Shown: positions 24,335 through 37,831, counted from the first letter of the stretch. The stretch: 64,000 bases of DNA from Synaphobranchus kaupii (GCA_029718625.1 CM056383.1:19879930-19943929), one strand, 5' to 3'. Notes: generated by a model not told the origin, from the letters alone. Numbers and translations: made by a program.

Positions 24335-27200
24335 GTAAGCAAACGCTTGTTTTCCAGGCAATTCCCCCTTCTCTCCTCTCCGTGAAACCTTCTAATTATT
24401 CCCAGACCCTGTCCGAGGAGGCTAATACCAGTCATTACAGAGCTGAGCACAGTGGAGAAACACAGCTGGTCCAGGAAAATCTTGCTGCCCCCCCACCCCC
24501 CAACAGCCCCCACCCCACACATCTTAGAAGAACAAAGACTGACAGCCACAGCATCCAGGGCTTCGTGGAACTGGGGCTCCCTCTTTCCATGTTTACGTCG
24601 CCCCAAACTCACTTCCTGTCACATGGTCTCCACCACCTGCTGTCACCTGTCTTTTGTGTGTTTACCTCATTTTTTAAAGTGATATAGCTAAGAAAAAGCG
24701 GGGTGGGGGGTGTATAATAAGAATATCTGCCAGCAAACCAAAACATTTTCCATCTGGAAGTGAAAAAGCAGTCACCTAATCATATTGACAGTGGCCAGTC
24801 TCACCATAAACACAAGGCAGATACACATTTACCTCCCTGAACAATACACATTACACAGGTAAATAAAAAATTACTACACTTCATTTATTTATTTACCTTC
24901 TTCTGTTTTCAAAAGACAATATAAAACAATCTGGACAGGATAGCAATTATCAAGAATTATGAAGTTTTAAAAAATTTTTTTTACAAGATGTCTGCTCTAA
25001 AGAGGAGGAAAGGTTTTTTTTATGGTGTTGCTCAACTCGCTACCCTCCCTTGTATGTCTGTGGAAAAAGTCCTTTGACGTCATTGTAATGGGATCTTGGT
25101 GTTGCATTTACAGAATGTCAGTTTTGAATAGGGAGGAATCCTTTCTGGTTTACATTTGGCATTGTTAAGAAAATTCCCTGCTTCATTGTAAATGTTAGGA
25201 TAGGTTTATTTATATAGATACTGCACATATTTCAAATTAAGCATTATAGATAGGCTTGCACCGTTGCTAGGCAACAGTTAAGGCTTTGCCTTAATGATAC
25301 CGTGGCAGAATTCAGTTCCCTTTGTCCATTTTAACGTGTGATAATGTGATATCGAGTGATAAATGTTTTGAGGATGGATGTTATTCATAGTGTCCTGATG
25401 CTGAAGCTTGTTTTTGGGTTGAATTTTGCATTTGCAGTATATTAATATCTCTTGTTTATTTGCACAGACCTACATGATAAGTCTAATTCCTACATGTTAT
25501 AAATGTAATTTTTTTTTTAATATTTCCAGAAGTAATCTGCAATCCTGCAATGTTCTGATTAGAAGTTCAGCCTACATGCTATTGTCATTTATGACAGGAT
25601 TAATAACGTACTGTTATTAATCCTGTTATTAAGGGCGTCCAGCATTTAGTGATTGTCATGTAATATTACTTCTAACAGACAGAGGTAATGCAACGTGATT
25701 GTGAGTAGGCTCATGACTTCACTGTAACTGAATTTTGGGTGTGGATCTTTAAGCTGAAACCTTTCAGTAGTGGAAATCTTAGGGAGGTGCCTGCATGGGC
25801 AGAACTCTACTCTTTCCACACCAATGTTAGAAAGTCAACCACATTATACACTAAAATAAATGAAAAGAACATTAATGCACTTCTAATCATATTAGTGTTC
25901 ATTTGGCGAATGTGCTCCTGGGTATTCCTAGCTGACCAGGATGTGTTTCAGCCAGGAACCCCCAGGAGCTTATTCACATTACATGACAGACAGCCAGTGT
26001 CATAAATTCTGAACGTTCACACACATCACTGCTGGATATAAGTGTGTTTGTGTTAACATAATGGCCTTCAAAAAAATTGAAAAAAAATCGAAGCATTGAT
26101 CATGTTGTTCATGCCTTTATATATAAACATGTGTTTATTGATAAACTATATAAAGTGGTTGCATAGATACAGTCTATCGAATCAGGTAAATAGAGGAATA
26201 CCAGACCTAAAGCTAATTTTTCACTGAATAATGGTCCAGTAGTTTAAAGACAGAAACCCAACGCCTCACCTGTTTTCACACTTATTTATATTTGAATGAC
26301 AGGTGAAATATAACATATAACATCCCAAAAATGACATATGTAAGACTAAAATACTTATTTAAGCTAAATGTTGTATTATTTAATAGTATTCAACATTTTG
26401 TACATTTTTTTAACTTTTTTTTTTTTTAATGTTTCAAATATTTTGCAAATGTTCAAAACATTTACAATATGTTTCATACATTCACACACATATGTCATAC
26501 ACTGGGTACGTTTACTCCCAGCTGTACTCACCTACACTATGTTAGAGTTGAATTAGCACTGAGTATGTTTGCTGTACGTTGTGCACTAAATGTTTAGTGA
26601 CATTAAGCACGTTCTGCTCCCTGAACACTTTGGAGCAAAGCTGCTCCCCATGTGTGCAGTGCCAGTGTCTTGCTACAGGATGTGGGCACGACCCACGGGG
26701 CTCTGCCTTTAAAGTGCCATCAGGGTTATCTCAGAGCCTTTTAAAAACAACAGGCTAGCATGGACAGCAGAAAAACACCGTCCTTGTTTGCGTGGCTCGC
26801 TGCCAAGGCCTTGCTGGAAATGTTCTGTCTCGTTAAATGTTTGACTCCAAACCATTTGGAAGATTAGCTGGTGCTAACCAGTAGCTCTGACACAGGAATG
26901 TCAGCAGGAATGAGGGGTAGGCGGGAACTGGAGGAGAGGGTGAGCGCAGGAGTTTTGGCCAAAATTCCATTATTGTGCAATAAATTAACTGATAAATAAT
27001 AACTATATAAATTAATAACTTTCGGGAAGACTAGTGTGCCTTTCAATTTGTTTAATCAAGGAGGAAGAAGGCCAAATACAGGTTCATCAATGTAGCATTA
27101 CTATAGATAGGATTGTGACAAGTCTGAGTAAAACATTTGTGTGGTCAAATGATTAATGCTTAATTAATGCTTAATTCAATACAAGCCACATACTGTATTA

Positions 27201-28000
27201 TTAAAGGGGCAGTTCACCCAAAAATTACATTTTGATATGTTTCTACATACCCGGAATGCTATCTATCCATCCAGGTGGTTTCGCTGAGAACTCACTAGTT
27301 TTGTAGATATCCGCTGCAACTCACCTTGACATCACCGCGATATAACTGAGCTCAACAGATCCAAAGTTTGTGGCAGGCAATGCACCAAAAATGTACATTC
27401 GAAAAAAGCAACAGCAATGTCTCTTTACAAATATAATGACACGGTTACTCACGAACATCCACAGTCCTTCTTGTGCACGGTTTTTTCGAAAACTACCTTT
27501 CTACCGAAGTACGCCAACTGTGTATATATGCGCAACGTCTTAACCAAAGCACTCCAGTATACTTATGTCAACTCAGTGCACTCTAGAATACTGGCGTGCT
27601 TTGGTTGATACTTTGCACGAATATAGACAGTTAGCGTACTTCGGTAGAAAGTAGTTTTTGGGAAAAGAAACGGGCACCACAAGGTCTGTGGGGGTTTGTG
27701 AGTAACCGTGTCATTACTAGACTATATTTTGAAAATGACGTTGCTGTTGAATGTACATTTTTGGCGCATTGACCTTCACAAACCTTGGGCCCGTTGAGTC
27801 CGTTAGTATTTGGATGATGTCAAGGTGAGTTTCAGCAGATATATTCAAAACTAAATGTGATCGGGTGATATCACGGTGAGCTGCTACGGATATCTACAAA
27901 ACTAGTGAGATCTCAGCTAAACTACCTGGATGGATAGATAGCACTGCGGGTATGTAAAAACATATAAAATTTTAAGTTTTGCGTGAACTTCCCCTTTAAA
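27201..28000. mobile_element. TTAA-flanked MITE, copy 2
   Basis: Ends TTAAAGGGGCAGTTCACCC and GTGAACTTCCCCTTTAA. Internal segments (CTATCTATCCATCCAGG, CTCACTAGTTTTGTAGATAT, CTGCAACTCACCTTGACATC) are shared with the element at 503-1360. This copy lacks the tandem 60-bp expansion. Confidence 0.85.
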
Positions 28001-28255
28001 GTATTGCTTTCCTTGTCATGGGGGTCTACACTATCATAGATTATCAGCATTTTCACATGGGCTCTTTATAAGATTGGATTCTCCCTGTGTCAAAACGTTT
28101 AACTCTGTGGCCTCTCTAATTAGCATATACACCTGTGGTAATGATTCAGAGTTAGGTATACAGTAAAACTGCCATTTCATTGATGAAGGCAATATGTTGA
28201 AGCATTTGGATCATTTTAGCTGATTGTAGCTACACATTTTGAGTGCTTATTTATA

Positions 28256-28798
28256 CACTGCCTGGCCAAAAAAAAAGTCGCCGTTGCACCTGTCATGCAT
28301 AGTGCCCACTGCACAAGCCTCTGGAGGCAGTGTTATGATCTGAAGTTGCTTCAATTGGTCAGGTCTAGGCTCAGCAACGTTATGCAGCAATAAAATGAAG
28401 TCAGCTGAGTACCTGAATGTACTGAATGACCAGGTTATCCCATCAATGGGCATATTCCAGGACGACAATGCCAAGATTAATCGAGCTCAAATTGTGAAAG
28501 AGTGGTTCAGGGAGCATGAGGAATCATTTTCACACATGAATTGGCCACCAGAGTCCTGACCTTAACTCCATTGAAAGTCTTTGGGATGTGCTGGAGAAGA
28601 CTTTACGGAGTGATTTGACTCTCCCGTCGTCAATACAAGATCGCGGCCAAGAATTAGTGCAACCCTGGATGGAAATAAATGTTGTGACGTTGCATAAGGT
28701 TGTCGAAACAATGCCAGGACACATGTGCGCCGTAATCAAAGCTAAAGGCGGTCCAATGAAATATTAGAGTGTGCGACTTTTTTTTTGGCCAGGCAGTG
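28256..28798 (+). mobile_element. Tc1-like deletion derivative, copy 3
   Basis: Ends CACTGCCTGGCC...GGCCAGGCAGTG between TA dinucleotides (28254, 28799). It carries GACGACAATGCCAAGATT (DDNAKI) and a block for SPES/DLNSIESLWDVLEKT broken by a frame shift at 28555-28562. 543 bp, close in length to copy 2 (541 bp); copy 1 (499 bp) has additional internal deletions. Confidence 0.9.
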
Positions 28799-30159
28799 TA
28801 TATAAAAAGTGAAAATACATAATAGTGCAGTCCAAAGATTATCTCTATGTAAAACATCCAAGCTTCCTGTATCTCAGGGCATGCTGATAGGGACCCCTTA
28901 TATTTATCCTTTATTTACAGATCATTAACTCCCAATGAGTTGTGTGGCAGCAAGGATGGGTTGCAAAGGGAGTACTAGTTTATTCTTAAGGTGGAAGGCT
29001 GTAACTTGGAAAATATAGCCTGTTGGGTGACAATCACACAAGGACACAACTATAGTTTTTATATATACATTTTTTTTTTAAATGTATGTTTCTTCTCTCC
29101 TCGCTTAAATACTGATATGCAAATAAATGTAATTTTCATCACATTGAAGCAATGCCTTCAGAGAGAAAAACTATACATTGGGGACTAGACCACCTTAAAG
29201 ATGAATATGGGCAAATGCAGTCATTAAAATACTTTACATTTTAAAATATTTTGATGTAAAAGTAGAGCATTGTTTTAAGTCAGAGTTGTCTGTCTTTTTA
29301 AAATTCCTATTGAAATAATTACAGTGTCTCATTGCACGTGTAAGGGCCTGAAAAAAATCCTGGAGTGAATGTGTCTGCAGCATTACTCCAAATATTTCAG
29401 AATGAAACTGATTTGTATTGATCAAGAGTGGTTTCCATGAATTTATCTTACTTGAGGGTGCAATATTATACATTTTCAATTTGGTTTTGTTTTGTACATG
29501 CAGCAACACTGAAGTTGCATATTTTAATATCAGTGGTCACATTACTTGAGAGATTTTGAAATGTTAATTTTCCCCCAATAACGTTTTGTGTGCTGTTTCT
29601 TCGTCAAGGTGAGGATGTGCATCATTTCCGAGGTGTTTTCCCACTGAATCATACTGACAGAATTTTACACTTTAAAAAGCATCAAAGTGTATCGTTATAG
29701 AAAGATTTGAACTTGTGTCTTGCAATTTAAACTTAAAATATGTAAATCTGTATCCCTCGACTTGAACCAACGTAAAATATTCACAAATGTGCAAATACAA
29801 TATGTTTTTAGCCTGGAGTGCAATATTTACACGACTGACATTTTTCACGTAAATACATTTTCAGACTCACAGCTATAGCGCGGTGATTACAACGTAACAC
29901 ATCTGCAATTACAAGTACACGATTCTCATCTTGCAGGAAGGCAAAACACAAAGAGATCCACACTCTCAACCTTTGAAACACTTCTTGTGAGAGAAGAGTA
30001 GGAAAACTGACCTGAGAGTCTGTAGAACAGATTTGAACTTGTGTCTTGGAATTTGTTTTGGACATAATCTGTAAATGTGCATCCCACAATTTGAACCCAA
30101 ACCATGGATCCACACATGCATATGAATTATGAGTACTTTCATTTTTTACATCTGTTTAT

Positions 30160-30310
30160 ACAGCTGGATATACAGTATAGGCTACTGAAGAAATTCATAT
30201 TAAGTGCATTGCTCAAGGGAACAACGGCACCGTCCTACCAGGTAATTGAACCTAGATTACAAGCCCAGTTCCTTAACCATAATATACGCAGTCACCGCTA
30301 TGTCACGTAG
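30160..30310 (-). repeat. tRNA-related SINE, decayed copy
   Basis: TGCTCAAGGGAACAACGGCA, TAATTGAACCTAGATTACAA and CAGTTCCTTAACCATAATAT align by eye with the better copy at 55903-56135, in the same reverse orientation. Confidence 0.75.
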
Positions 30311-30546
30311 AACACAGCATGCCACAATGAATGCACTGATTTTCTTAGAGCTATATTATTGTAATATACCACCCGACCGGTCCAAACATCTGAACCGCAT
30401 TTTTAACATTCCAAAGGTTCGCTCAATCATTGACCTAGCCCTGCCAAATGAACAATTAAGAGCAAGCTGTCAGTGTGTTCTGGGCTCAATGTATGGAGTA
30501 AGTAGCCACAATTTTAATGGTTAGCCACTGTCCCCTAAGCGCCACT

Positions 30547-30591
30547 GTAAACGCACTCCCTGTAAACGCACTCCCTGTAAATGCACTCCCT
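30547..30591. repeat. 15-bp tandem repeat, 3 copies
   Basis: TGTAAACGCACTCCC twice and TGTAAATGCACTCCC once in direct succession. Confidence 0.85.
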
Positions 30592-31014
30592 GTAGCGCTG
30601 CCTCATACGGTGTCTATTATGTACTCCATTAAACTGCAGTGAAAAAATGAACATAACATGAACCAGTGCACCTACACCCATTTAACAAACGCATATCTTA
30701 CACTACTTGATGAGTGTAGCATAGCTCTCCCACGTTCCTTCAACGTAGTATAGCTCTCCCACGTGTCTCTCATTCAAGTAGCTTACAATGGGTGACTCCA
30801 TAATAGGCGCAATAGAAAGATTTCAACTTGCCTCTAGTAATTTCTAAAACAAAAATGTATCATTAACCAGCAAACTAGCACAGCACCAAATGCTTCCATT
30901 GTCACACACCCTATTGTGATGCCCAACCCATGGTGGCACAAACAGGTTTACTGCAGACCACAAAACTATCAATCCTGGTGCAGGTGGCAAATATTCCATT
31001 TGCAGGAGATAAAA

Positions 31015-31075
31015 CTAGCAATTCCACTTGCACATAGGTGCATTTGTGCTTACGTTGCCATGAAAATAGGGCCCA
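31015..31075. mobile_element. Harbinger-like terminal sequence
   Basis: The complement begins ATGGGCCCTATTTTCATGGC and continues GCACAAATGCACC, like the GGGCCCTAT ends of fish PIF/Harbinger elements; a related end is at about 42945-43003. The other end and any coding part were not identified. Confidence 0.45.
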
Positions 31076-31892
31076 TAGACTTAATTTATGTACAAACATA
31101 CAGTACATACAGTATATCATTTAATTTTGAATCAGTCAACATAACTTATAGCATTTGAGTCAACTTTTTTCTTGTTCCGTTTTATTTTTAAATGACCATC
31201 TCTTTCACAGGTCAAACCAAACCTGGCTTCGGTAAATCTAGCCACGTAGATGTCCAAACATGGCCAAGGCCTATGGTTGAAAAATGTTAATTCAAAACTA
31301 TTTGACATGTCTGCAACTGAACATGCTGGATCATATCTCAATGACTTTTTCAGACACCGCATAAGATAATTTGAAGTACAGTGTGAGTAACTGCGGATTG
31401 AAATATGCATGAAATAGGTCCAGGCAAATCCAGCCAATCTGCTGTTCTTTTGCAGTCATTGTTTCCAGTTAATTATCTTGTTGGGAGGACATTAATCAAA
31501 ATGACATAATGTGTTCCAAAGAACATAAAAGTTGATTAGAATCACAGTGAAAACAAGGCATACCATAGCAGATTAAACCATACGATACAAAAAAAAAACC
31601 TTCAGATTTTCCTATGGCACATACAGTAAAGGCTCAGTTATAGAAACCTCTGATTCAAACTTCAGTGGACTGTCTAATCAATGGCTGGCTAAGACACAAG
31701 AAGGACTGTATGCCATTATGCCTTAGGGCATACAGAGAATATATTTTCCCCTTTTCCTTATTTGACAGAGTGTGGGTACATTCCCCACAATATACAGTGT
31801 ATCCCTCTTAGAAGAAATTACACAGTCAATGCTGGTCAGATGTGATTTGTTCAAAAACATACAATTGTATTCATAACTTGGAGTTTTCATCG

Positions 31893-32677
31893 TTAAAGCA
31901 CAACTGAACTTTGGTAGAACTTTGGGTTGTGTAGTTACCTGGCCGTGATATGAGTCCGAATAGTGGCGAAATATGTTCGTTAGTTGCTCTGTGCTCCCCT
32001 GGGGTGATAATCCAGAATAGGGTATTTGTCGCTCTCCATTCACTTTTATGAGGCAGCTAAAACGGACTCAAAATGACACTTCTAGCACGTATATGACCGG
32101 GAAGCGGATTCTGTCAATACAAAAAATAACCAGCCCTCGTACATATTATTTTTTGTGTAATTAAAATTATTTATAGAGTACTGTTTTTTTCAATGTTGTT
32201 AGCAAGCTACCAGAAAAGACTACCAAAATTTTGGCAGGTCGGACCATAGATATTTACTAGTACTAGGAACGTTTGCTTCTGTGGAAATTTGGACCAATGA
32301 GTGGTTTCTGACGCATCGGCACATTAACGCTGTTTCTGGCACAAGAACGTTGCCTACCTACCGGATCTACGTTCCAAATAAAATACGAAAAAGCAAGAAA
32401 AGGGCCATTGAATTAAAAAATAAAATACGTACGAGGACTGGTTATTGTTTGTATTGACAGAATCCACTTCTTCCGCGGTCGTATACGTGCTGGAAGTGTC
32501 ATTTTGAGACCGTTTTATCTGCCCCATATAAATGAATGCGACAAATACCCTATTATGGATTATCACCCCAGGGGAGTACAGAGCAACTAACGGACATATT
32601 TCACCACTATTTGGACTCATATCATGGCCAGGTAACTACACAACCCAAAGTTCTACCAAAGTTCAGTTGTGCTTTAA
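31893..32677. mobile_element. TTAA-flanked foldback element
   Basis: Left arm TTAAAGCACAACTGAACTTT matches right arm AAAGTTCAGTTGTGCTTTAA in inverse. The arms stay alignable for about 250 bp each (TGGTAGAACTTTGGGTTGTG, GGCCGTGATATGAGTCC, GATAATCC and their complements), with a short unique centre near 32150-32400. No coding sequence; TTAA at both edges. Confidence 0.88.
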
Positions 32678-32740
32678 ACTGAGAGACTTGCTGATGTCAA
32701 AAACAAAAGTAGGTTCAAAAATGGGGGCCCCCACTTTCCA

Positions 32741-32785
32741 CAGCCCCTGAACTATGGGTTCAGTTCCCTAACCATTATGTTATAC
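32741..32785 (-). repeat. SINE 5' fragment
   Basis: GGTTCAGTTCCCTAACCATT then ATGTTATACAGTATA is the complement of the box A region of the SINE family in this window. Confidence 0.5.
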
Positions 32786-34612
32786 AGTATATGTGTGAGG
32801 AAATGTGCTATGAGACTTCCCTCTCATTTTTGCCTTCCAATTTTAAGCCCACCGTAACCGATGACATAACATTACTCCACTACTGTGAGAGGCCTGTCTG
32901 AATTCCCTGAGGCTGTGATGTAAGTAAATCCGTAGCCATGAATCTATTCATGTTATCTGCTAATGTGGGTCATGTTTCAATGGACGATACAGGACTTGAC
33001 TTTAATCAATTCATTACTCTGTAGGAAATTCAAGAAATCATGACCAGACATCCATGGAAATCCTGAAATCAAGACAAACCAAATGTGAATGAATTTTGCA
33101 ATTCTGTTGAATCTGACAAAATGAATCCTGTCAGACTGCTAATATGACATTTGTAGCACTAAGGCATTACTATACCATATCAAGAGGAAAAGCTCACCTA
33201 ACCTAAAATGCCACTTAAATTTTTTCTCGCTTCTCACATAATTATTCATTTTATTTTATTTTGTTAATGGGTTTGTTTTTGTCAGTCAGGCAGTGCGTGA
33301 CTGTGTGTAAGTCATTGGGTATAAACCCACACGATGAACTTTGACCTACCCCTAAACTTTTGAGTTAGAGGATCTCGCTATCTTTCAAGGAAAATGAAAC
33401 AGCCTTGTGAACTTGGTAGTCGAGTTGCTGATTCATGAGATTGTGAAAGATCCTTTTACTGTTGGTTAGAAATGACTGTAGCTGTCTGGTTTAAAAATAG
33501 CACGCAAAAAAACTGCAGTAATTCATCGCAGCCTGGTGTTCGGCCAGCATTACACACGCAGAAAGAAATGTTGGTCTTTAAACAAAGTAATGTCAAAATA
33601 CACCGCAAGGAAATTTTTCACATCTGTTTTTTTGTAACTTGAGAACTTTTTCTTCAACTTAACAAGGCACTCTCCCAACATCAGCTTGAAAATAGGTTTG
33701 ATTGTACCTTACTAAGAATCTCCTCGTAAGGCTGCTGCAATGGATGTATTATCACTTTCATGTTACTAATCTTGAATGACGCACACGAGCCGCGTACCCG
33801 CTCATGTCTTTATAAGTTTATTTTGTGTTTATAGACAGATCGTTCCCATACTTGAATTCACGTATGTGTCGTTATCTGGACTAAAATAGAGGCAAGCGAG
33901 TTGCATGAGCACTGTTGTGTAAATGCAATGTCAACAAAGACATTTTTGTGTGGATACACATTACCACAGAAAAAGACAAAGGTGTGGATCACAATCCGTT
34001 ACAGTAATAGTTGTAAAGCCAAATTATCTGATGGGAATATCTTTTCAGGAGGCAAGAGGTCAGGAAATTGGACCCACATGATGTTTTTCCAAACTTGGGA
34101 GAGAGATTGACTGGAGATATTTGTGGAGCCAGGAGGGATGTGTTCCTGCAGGGGTGATGAAAAGCAGAAGGGATGACTGGTGTCTGCCTGAAACTCCTCT
34201 CCCGCCTTCTCATCCTTTATTTTCATTAACATCTTCGGTGCCATTCAATCCTGATATTCCTGAAATTAATCTGTAGAATTTGTGGAAAATCTGAACTGAT
34301 CAGTTCGGCCTACGGCAGGGGAGATTCTCAAGTTGTGTTTCCTGGCAGATCTTTTTGGTCTTTTTTTCTGTTACTTTTTTGTCACACAAAGCTCACTGAA
34401 AAGATATACACGGGAAAATGTTCAGTGTAAAATCAACACTGATTGTACATTTAAATCTTGCATTTAATACTGTTAGAGTTGATTTAAAACTGTTAGAGTT
34501 AATTAAACATGCTGGGTACTCTAGAGTAATTTTCAAACTGATAATCTTTACATATACTGCATTAGTACTTTTTATCTTTAATGCCAATCAAGGTATTTTA
34601 ACTTAATTATAT

Positions 34613-34674
34613 TGTGTATGCGTGTGTGCATGTGAGTGTGTGTGTGCGTGCGTGAGTGCGTGTGTGTGTGTGTG
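34613..34674. repeat. (TG)n microsatellite
   Basis: TG-rich tract with GC and GA interruptions about 170 bp before the PVDLS exon. Confidence 0.9.
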
Positions 34675-34842
34675 CATTTCTGTATGTTTAAAGCCATTAA
34701 TCTTGTTTGTCCAGAGTGCCTGTGTAGAGTGTGAGGGGTTTTAACATAGCCTATGTGGTATTATTGTTTCTTGTCCTGCATGTGGCATGCTGTACAGTGT
34801 TGACTTTTAAAGGCTAACTGGCTTTTGCTTTCATCTCCACAG

Positions 34843-35341
34843 TCCCCCAAAGTGCACAGTTACCCGGATATGGAAGCAGTCCCACTCCTATTGAGCAAAG
34901 TCAAGCCAGAGCCCCCCGAGGACCTCCTCTCCACCGAGCAGTTCCACACACAGACTGAGCCCGTGGACCTGTCCATTAACAAAGCCCGCACTTCGCCCCC
35001 TTCAAGAATCTTCTTGTCCCGCTCCTCGCCAGTGATGTCGGCCCTCTCCCTGACCTGCTCCTCCTCCCCAACCGTCATCACATCTGTCTCCTCCGCACCG
35101 GGGCCGCTGGTGGCCTCACCCTCCAGAGTCAGGAGCCAGCAGTTTTTGCACATCGTCCACCCGTCCCCTCCCACCTCCAGCCCCGTCAACCTACAGACCA
35201 GCAAGCTGCCGGGACAGGTCCGGCGCATCCCTGTGGTGGTGCAGCCCATGCCCCTGATGTATGGGGCCATCCGTCCGCCGGGAAACGCCAACTCCCCCAT
35301 CATTCTACCTCTGCTTGAGGAGATTCGGAATCAAGGCAAAG
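34843..35341 (+). CDS. klf12: klf12 exon: CtBP-binding and Ser/Pro-rich repression region
   Basis: Acceptor TCTCCACAG precedes SPKVHSYPDMEAVPLLL, and the donor is AAAG|GTAGGA. The exon starts in phase 0 and ends one base into a codon. It encodes 166 residues. PVDLS at 34960-34974 is the classic CtBP-binding motif, followed by INKARTSPPS. VKPEP just before it is a second SUMO-type site. A Ser/Thr/Pro/Val-rich stretch (SSSPTVITSVSS, PGPLVAS) and QQFLHIVHPSPP, RRIPVVVQPMPL and ANSPIILPLLEE follow, all recognisable KLF12 blocks. The exon is markedly more GC-rich than the surrounding intron, as expected for fish coding sequence. Reading on past 35341 gives only intronic codons until a stop near 35463. 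Confidence 0.95.
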
Positions 35342-35686
35342 GTAGGAAAGTACTAGATTATCCCAGACATGCCCAAAGTTGCAGACATGCCCAAAGTTGT
35401 CAGTATAATGGACCAAAACAAGTCAGCAATGACCTGCTAGCCAAAATGGCAAGGGAAATATGAAGGATTTCCTCTACCATGGACAGTATGGTCTCGCATA
35501 GCCTTATGCTTATGTGAACACAGCTTTAAATGATACTGTATTGCTGGTGTAAGAGATAGCATTGAGATAAATACATGAAATGTATCACATAGCCCATTTA
35601 CATATAAACATATATACATATATGCTTTGAATCCGAACAAGGTTTTCTGGAATTTTAGTGATGTATTTTTTTTATTCATATCACTC

Positions 35687-36105
35687 TTTAAAGGAGCAGT
35701 TCACCCAAAAATGAATATATGTTTATTTATATATGTTTCTTTATACCCGGAGTACAATCTATCCATCCAGATAGTTTTGCTGAGATTTGACTAGTTTTAT
35801 AGATATCCGCTATAGCTCACCGTGATATCACCCAGATAGAATGGACCTCAACGGGTACATGCTCAAAGCACCATAAATGTACATTCGAAAAAAGTAATGA
35901 CATCTCTTTCCAAATGTAATGACATGGTTACTTATGAACATCTACAAACTACTTACAACCGAAGTACACCAACTATGTATATCTGCGCAAAGGTGCACTG
36001 TGTTGACATAAGCTCGAGAATACTGGCGTGCCTTGGTTGAGACTTTGCACTCTGAGTATATAGAAACATATCTGAATTTCATTTTTTGGTGAACTGCCCC
36101 TTTAA
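35687..36105. mobile_element. TTAA-flanked MITE, copy 3
   Basis: Ends TTTAAAGGAGCAGTTCACCC and GGTGAACTGCCCCTTTAA; it shares ATACCCGGAGT, CTATCCATCCAGATAG and ACTAGTTTTATAGATATCCG with copies 1 and 2 but is about half their length. Confidence 0.83.
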
Positions 36106-36717
36106 GATGAGGCCGCCTTTTAAACATCCCTGAATTACCCTCTCCTTATTTGGCTCAGATTATTACAACATTTAATTCCATTGGTGGATGTCCCCATTTT
36201 GGCCATGTGTTCGCTCCATCCCTCTGGGTGCATGTGTTACAAAAAGACCTGTGGGATAGTTACAGTGTGGAGGAGATGAAGAGAACATTCAGCTTGGGCC
36301 ATGGTACCATCAGTGCTATAACAGAAAAACTGCAATGTACCATCTCCTCACTTCAGCAGCTATGTGTGTCCCTCTGGAACAAACAGTAACATTATTATTC
36401 CATAGTTAAGAGCCTCCTTTCCATGTGGTGTGTGTCTTTGTGCCATTTGTTGAGCAGCCTACGCCTCCACCAATTTAATTGTACTTTCTCCAGAATAGCT
36501 AGCTCGTAAACACATTTCCCTAAATCCCTTCAGTTTAATAATACAGGCAATGCTCTGCTCATTTAACTGGCCCAGCTATTCACTCTTAGCTGAATACAGT
36601 TATTCTGTCTCGAATACAGAGTGGAACTTTGTTACATTCAGACTGGTTTGCGTTTGTTTACCTACAGTTTGGGTTGCAACATAAAAAGAAAAGGTATGAA
36701 TCATTCTACATAGAATC

Positions 36718-36762
36718 TGTCTGTGTGTGTGTGCGCATGTGTATGTGTTTGTGTGTGTGTCT
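36718..36762. repeat. (TG)n microsatellite
   Basis: Interrupted TG tract. Confidence 0.85.
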
Positions 36763-37415
36763 GGGTGGGGAGACAGCCAGAGGCAGTAATGCTCTCCTGA
36801 TCATGGAAGGAGGGTTTGTAAGATGAAAGGAGTATTTATGAAGTATAGGATTATTGTATACTCCTGCCTCTGGTCCAGAAAGCGTAGTGCAGTGGGATTG
36901 TGCTGTGATTTCAATCAGAACTGCATGTCCTGTGCCAAATGACTCTATGAATCCCTTCAGACCTCACAAGCTCAGTTTGCAACTTCTGTTTTGGAACTGA
37001 TGTCCTGGAGGGTGTGGTTTTTATCTGCTGCGTCTCCAAGCGACTGCAAGCGACATTGGGTGTTGCTGTCAAAGCTTGTCCAGGCTTAAACCATTACACA
37101 AGGAAGCTGTCTGTTGGAAAGTTGTTGCTTGTCCAGAACTGCTGCCTCTCCCACTCTCATGGGCTGGAATCAGTGAGACAGGCATATTAAATGTTGTTTT
37201 TTCCATTAAAAAAAAAAAATAGTTGTGTAATAGGGTGGAACCAATGTTAAAGATGCCACTGCAGTTTAGTGTGAGAAACAATTTCGCCATCAGTCTGAAA
37301 ATCAACATCAAGAAACAAATCTGTGAGGTAAATTATGTGTAGCCTAACAGTATATATGCATGTGTATAATATACTATAAGACAATAAAGCTGTGTTGATC
37401 TAAATCAGAGGTTAC

Positions 37416-37826
37416 TTAAAGGGTAATTTCACCGAAAATCAACATTAACCTTATTTAACAGATAAAGGCGCAACTAATATAGTCTCTCTTTGTTGCTTGC
37501 CAAAACTATGTGAACTGAAATATTGACAGCTAAAGTTACAAATTTGGTAGAGATATAAGTCAAAATGACGTACACCTCTACCACTTTCTTGTTTTTGAAA
37601 GACTACAGTGGCATCAAGTGGGCGTGTAAATTACATAAGCAAGTAGGCGGAGCCAGCGAGGGAGGAAACTGCTGCGTTTGTCACTGTTCTAGGGACACAT
37701 CGTAGATCAAGCTAGCTTTCATTGTTATTTTATTATAATGTCAGAACATTACACTGATACGTTATTTCCTAAAGATATTTTGGCAAACTAAACCAAACAG
37801 GACTCGAGTGCTGTCGGTTACAGAGT
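37416..37826. mobile_element. TTAA-type repeat, left portion
   Basis: TTAAAGGGTAATTTCACCG begins a repeat-like stretch with AGTGGCATCAAGTGGGCGTG and TAGGCGGAGCC. A solo LTR was inserted at its right side (37827). No matching right terminus was found, so extent and class are tentative. Confidence 0.5.
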
Positions 37827-37831
37827 GGACA

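Larger units (their letters stand above)
24335..34842 (+). other. klf12: klf12 intron, about 10.5 kb
   Basis: Donor GTAAGC, acceptor TCTCCACAG. It contains a TTAA MITE (27201-28000), a Tc1 derivative (28256-28798), a SINE relic (about 30160), a Harbinger-like terminus (about 31050) and a foldback element (31893-32677). The stretches 24700-27190, 28810-30140 and 32790-34610 show only AT-rich sequence with poly-T runs; 33990-34250 looks non-repetitive. Confidence 0.85.

Noticed and set aside
24382..24687. 101-codon frame after the first klf12 exon
   Set aside because: It lies in the intron beyond a strong GTAAGC donor, with no KLF similarity.
36150..36389. 79-codon open frame after the third MITE
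   Set aside because: No domain recognised; could be a transposon relic, but I could not support a class.
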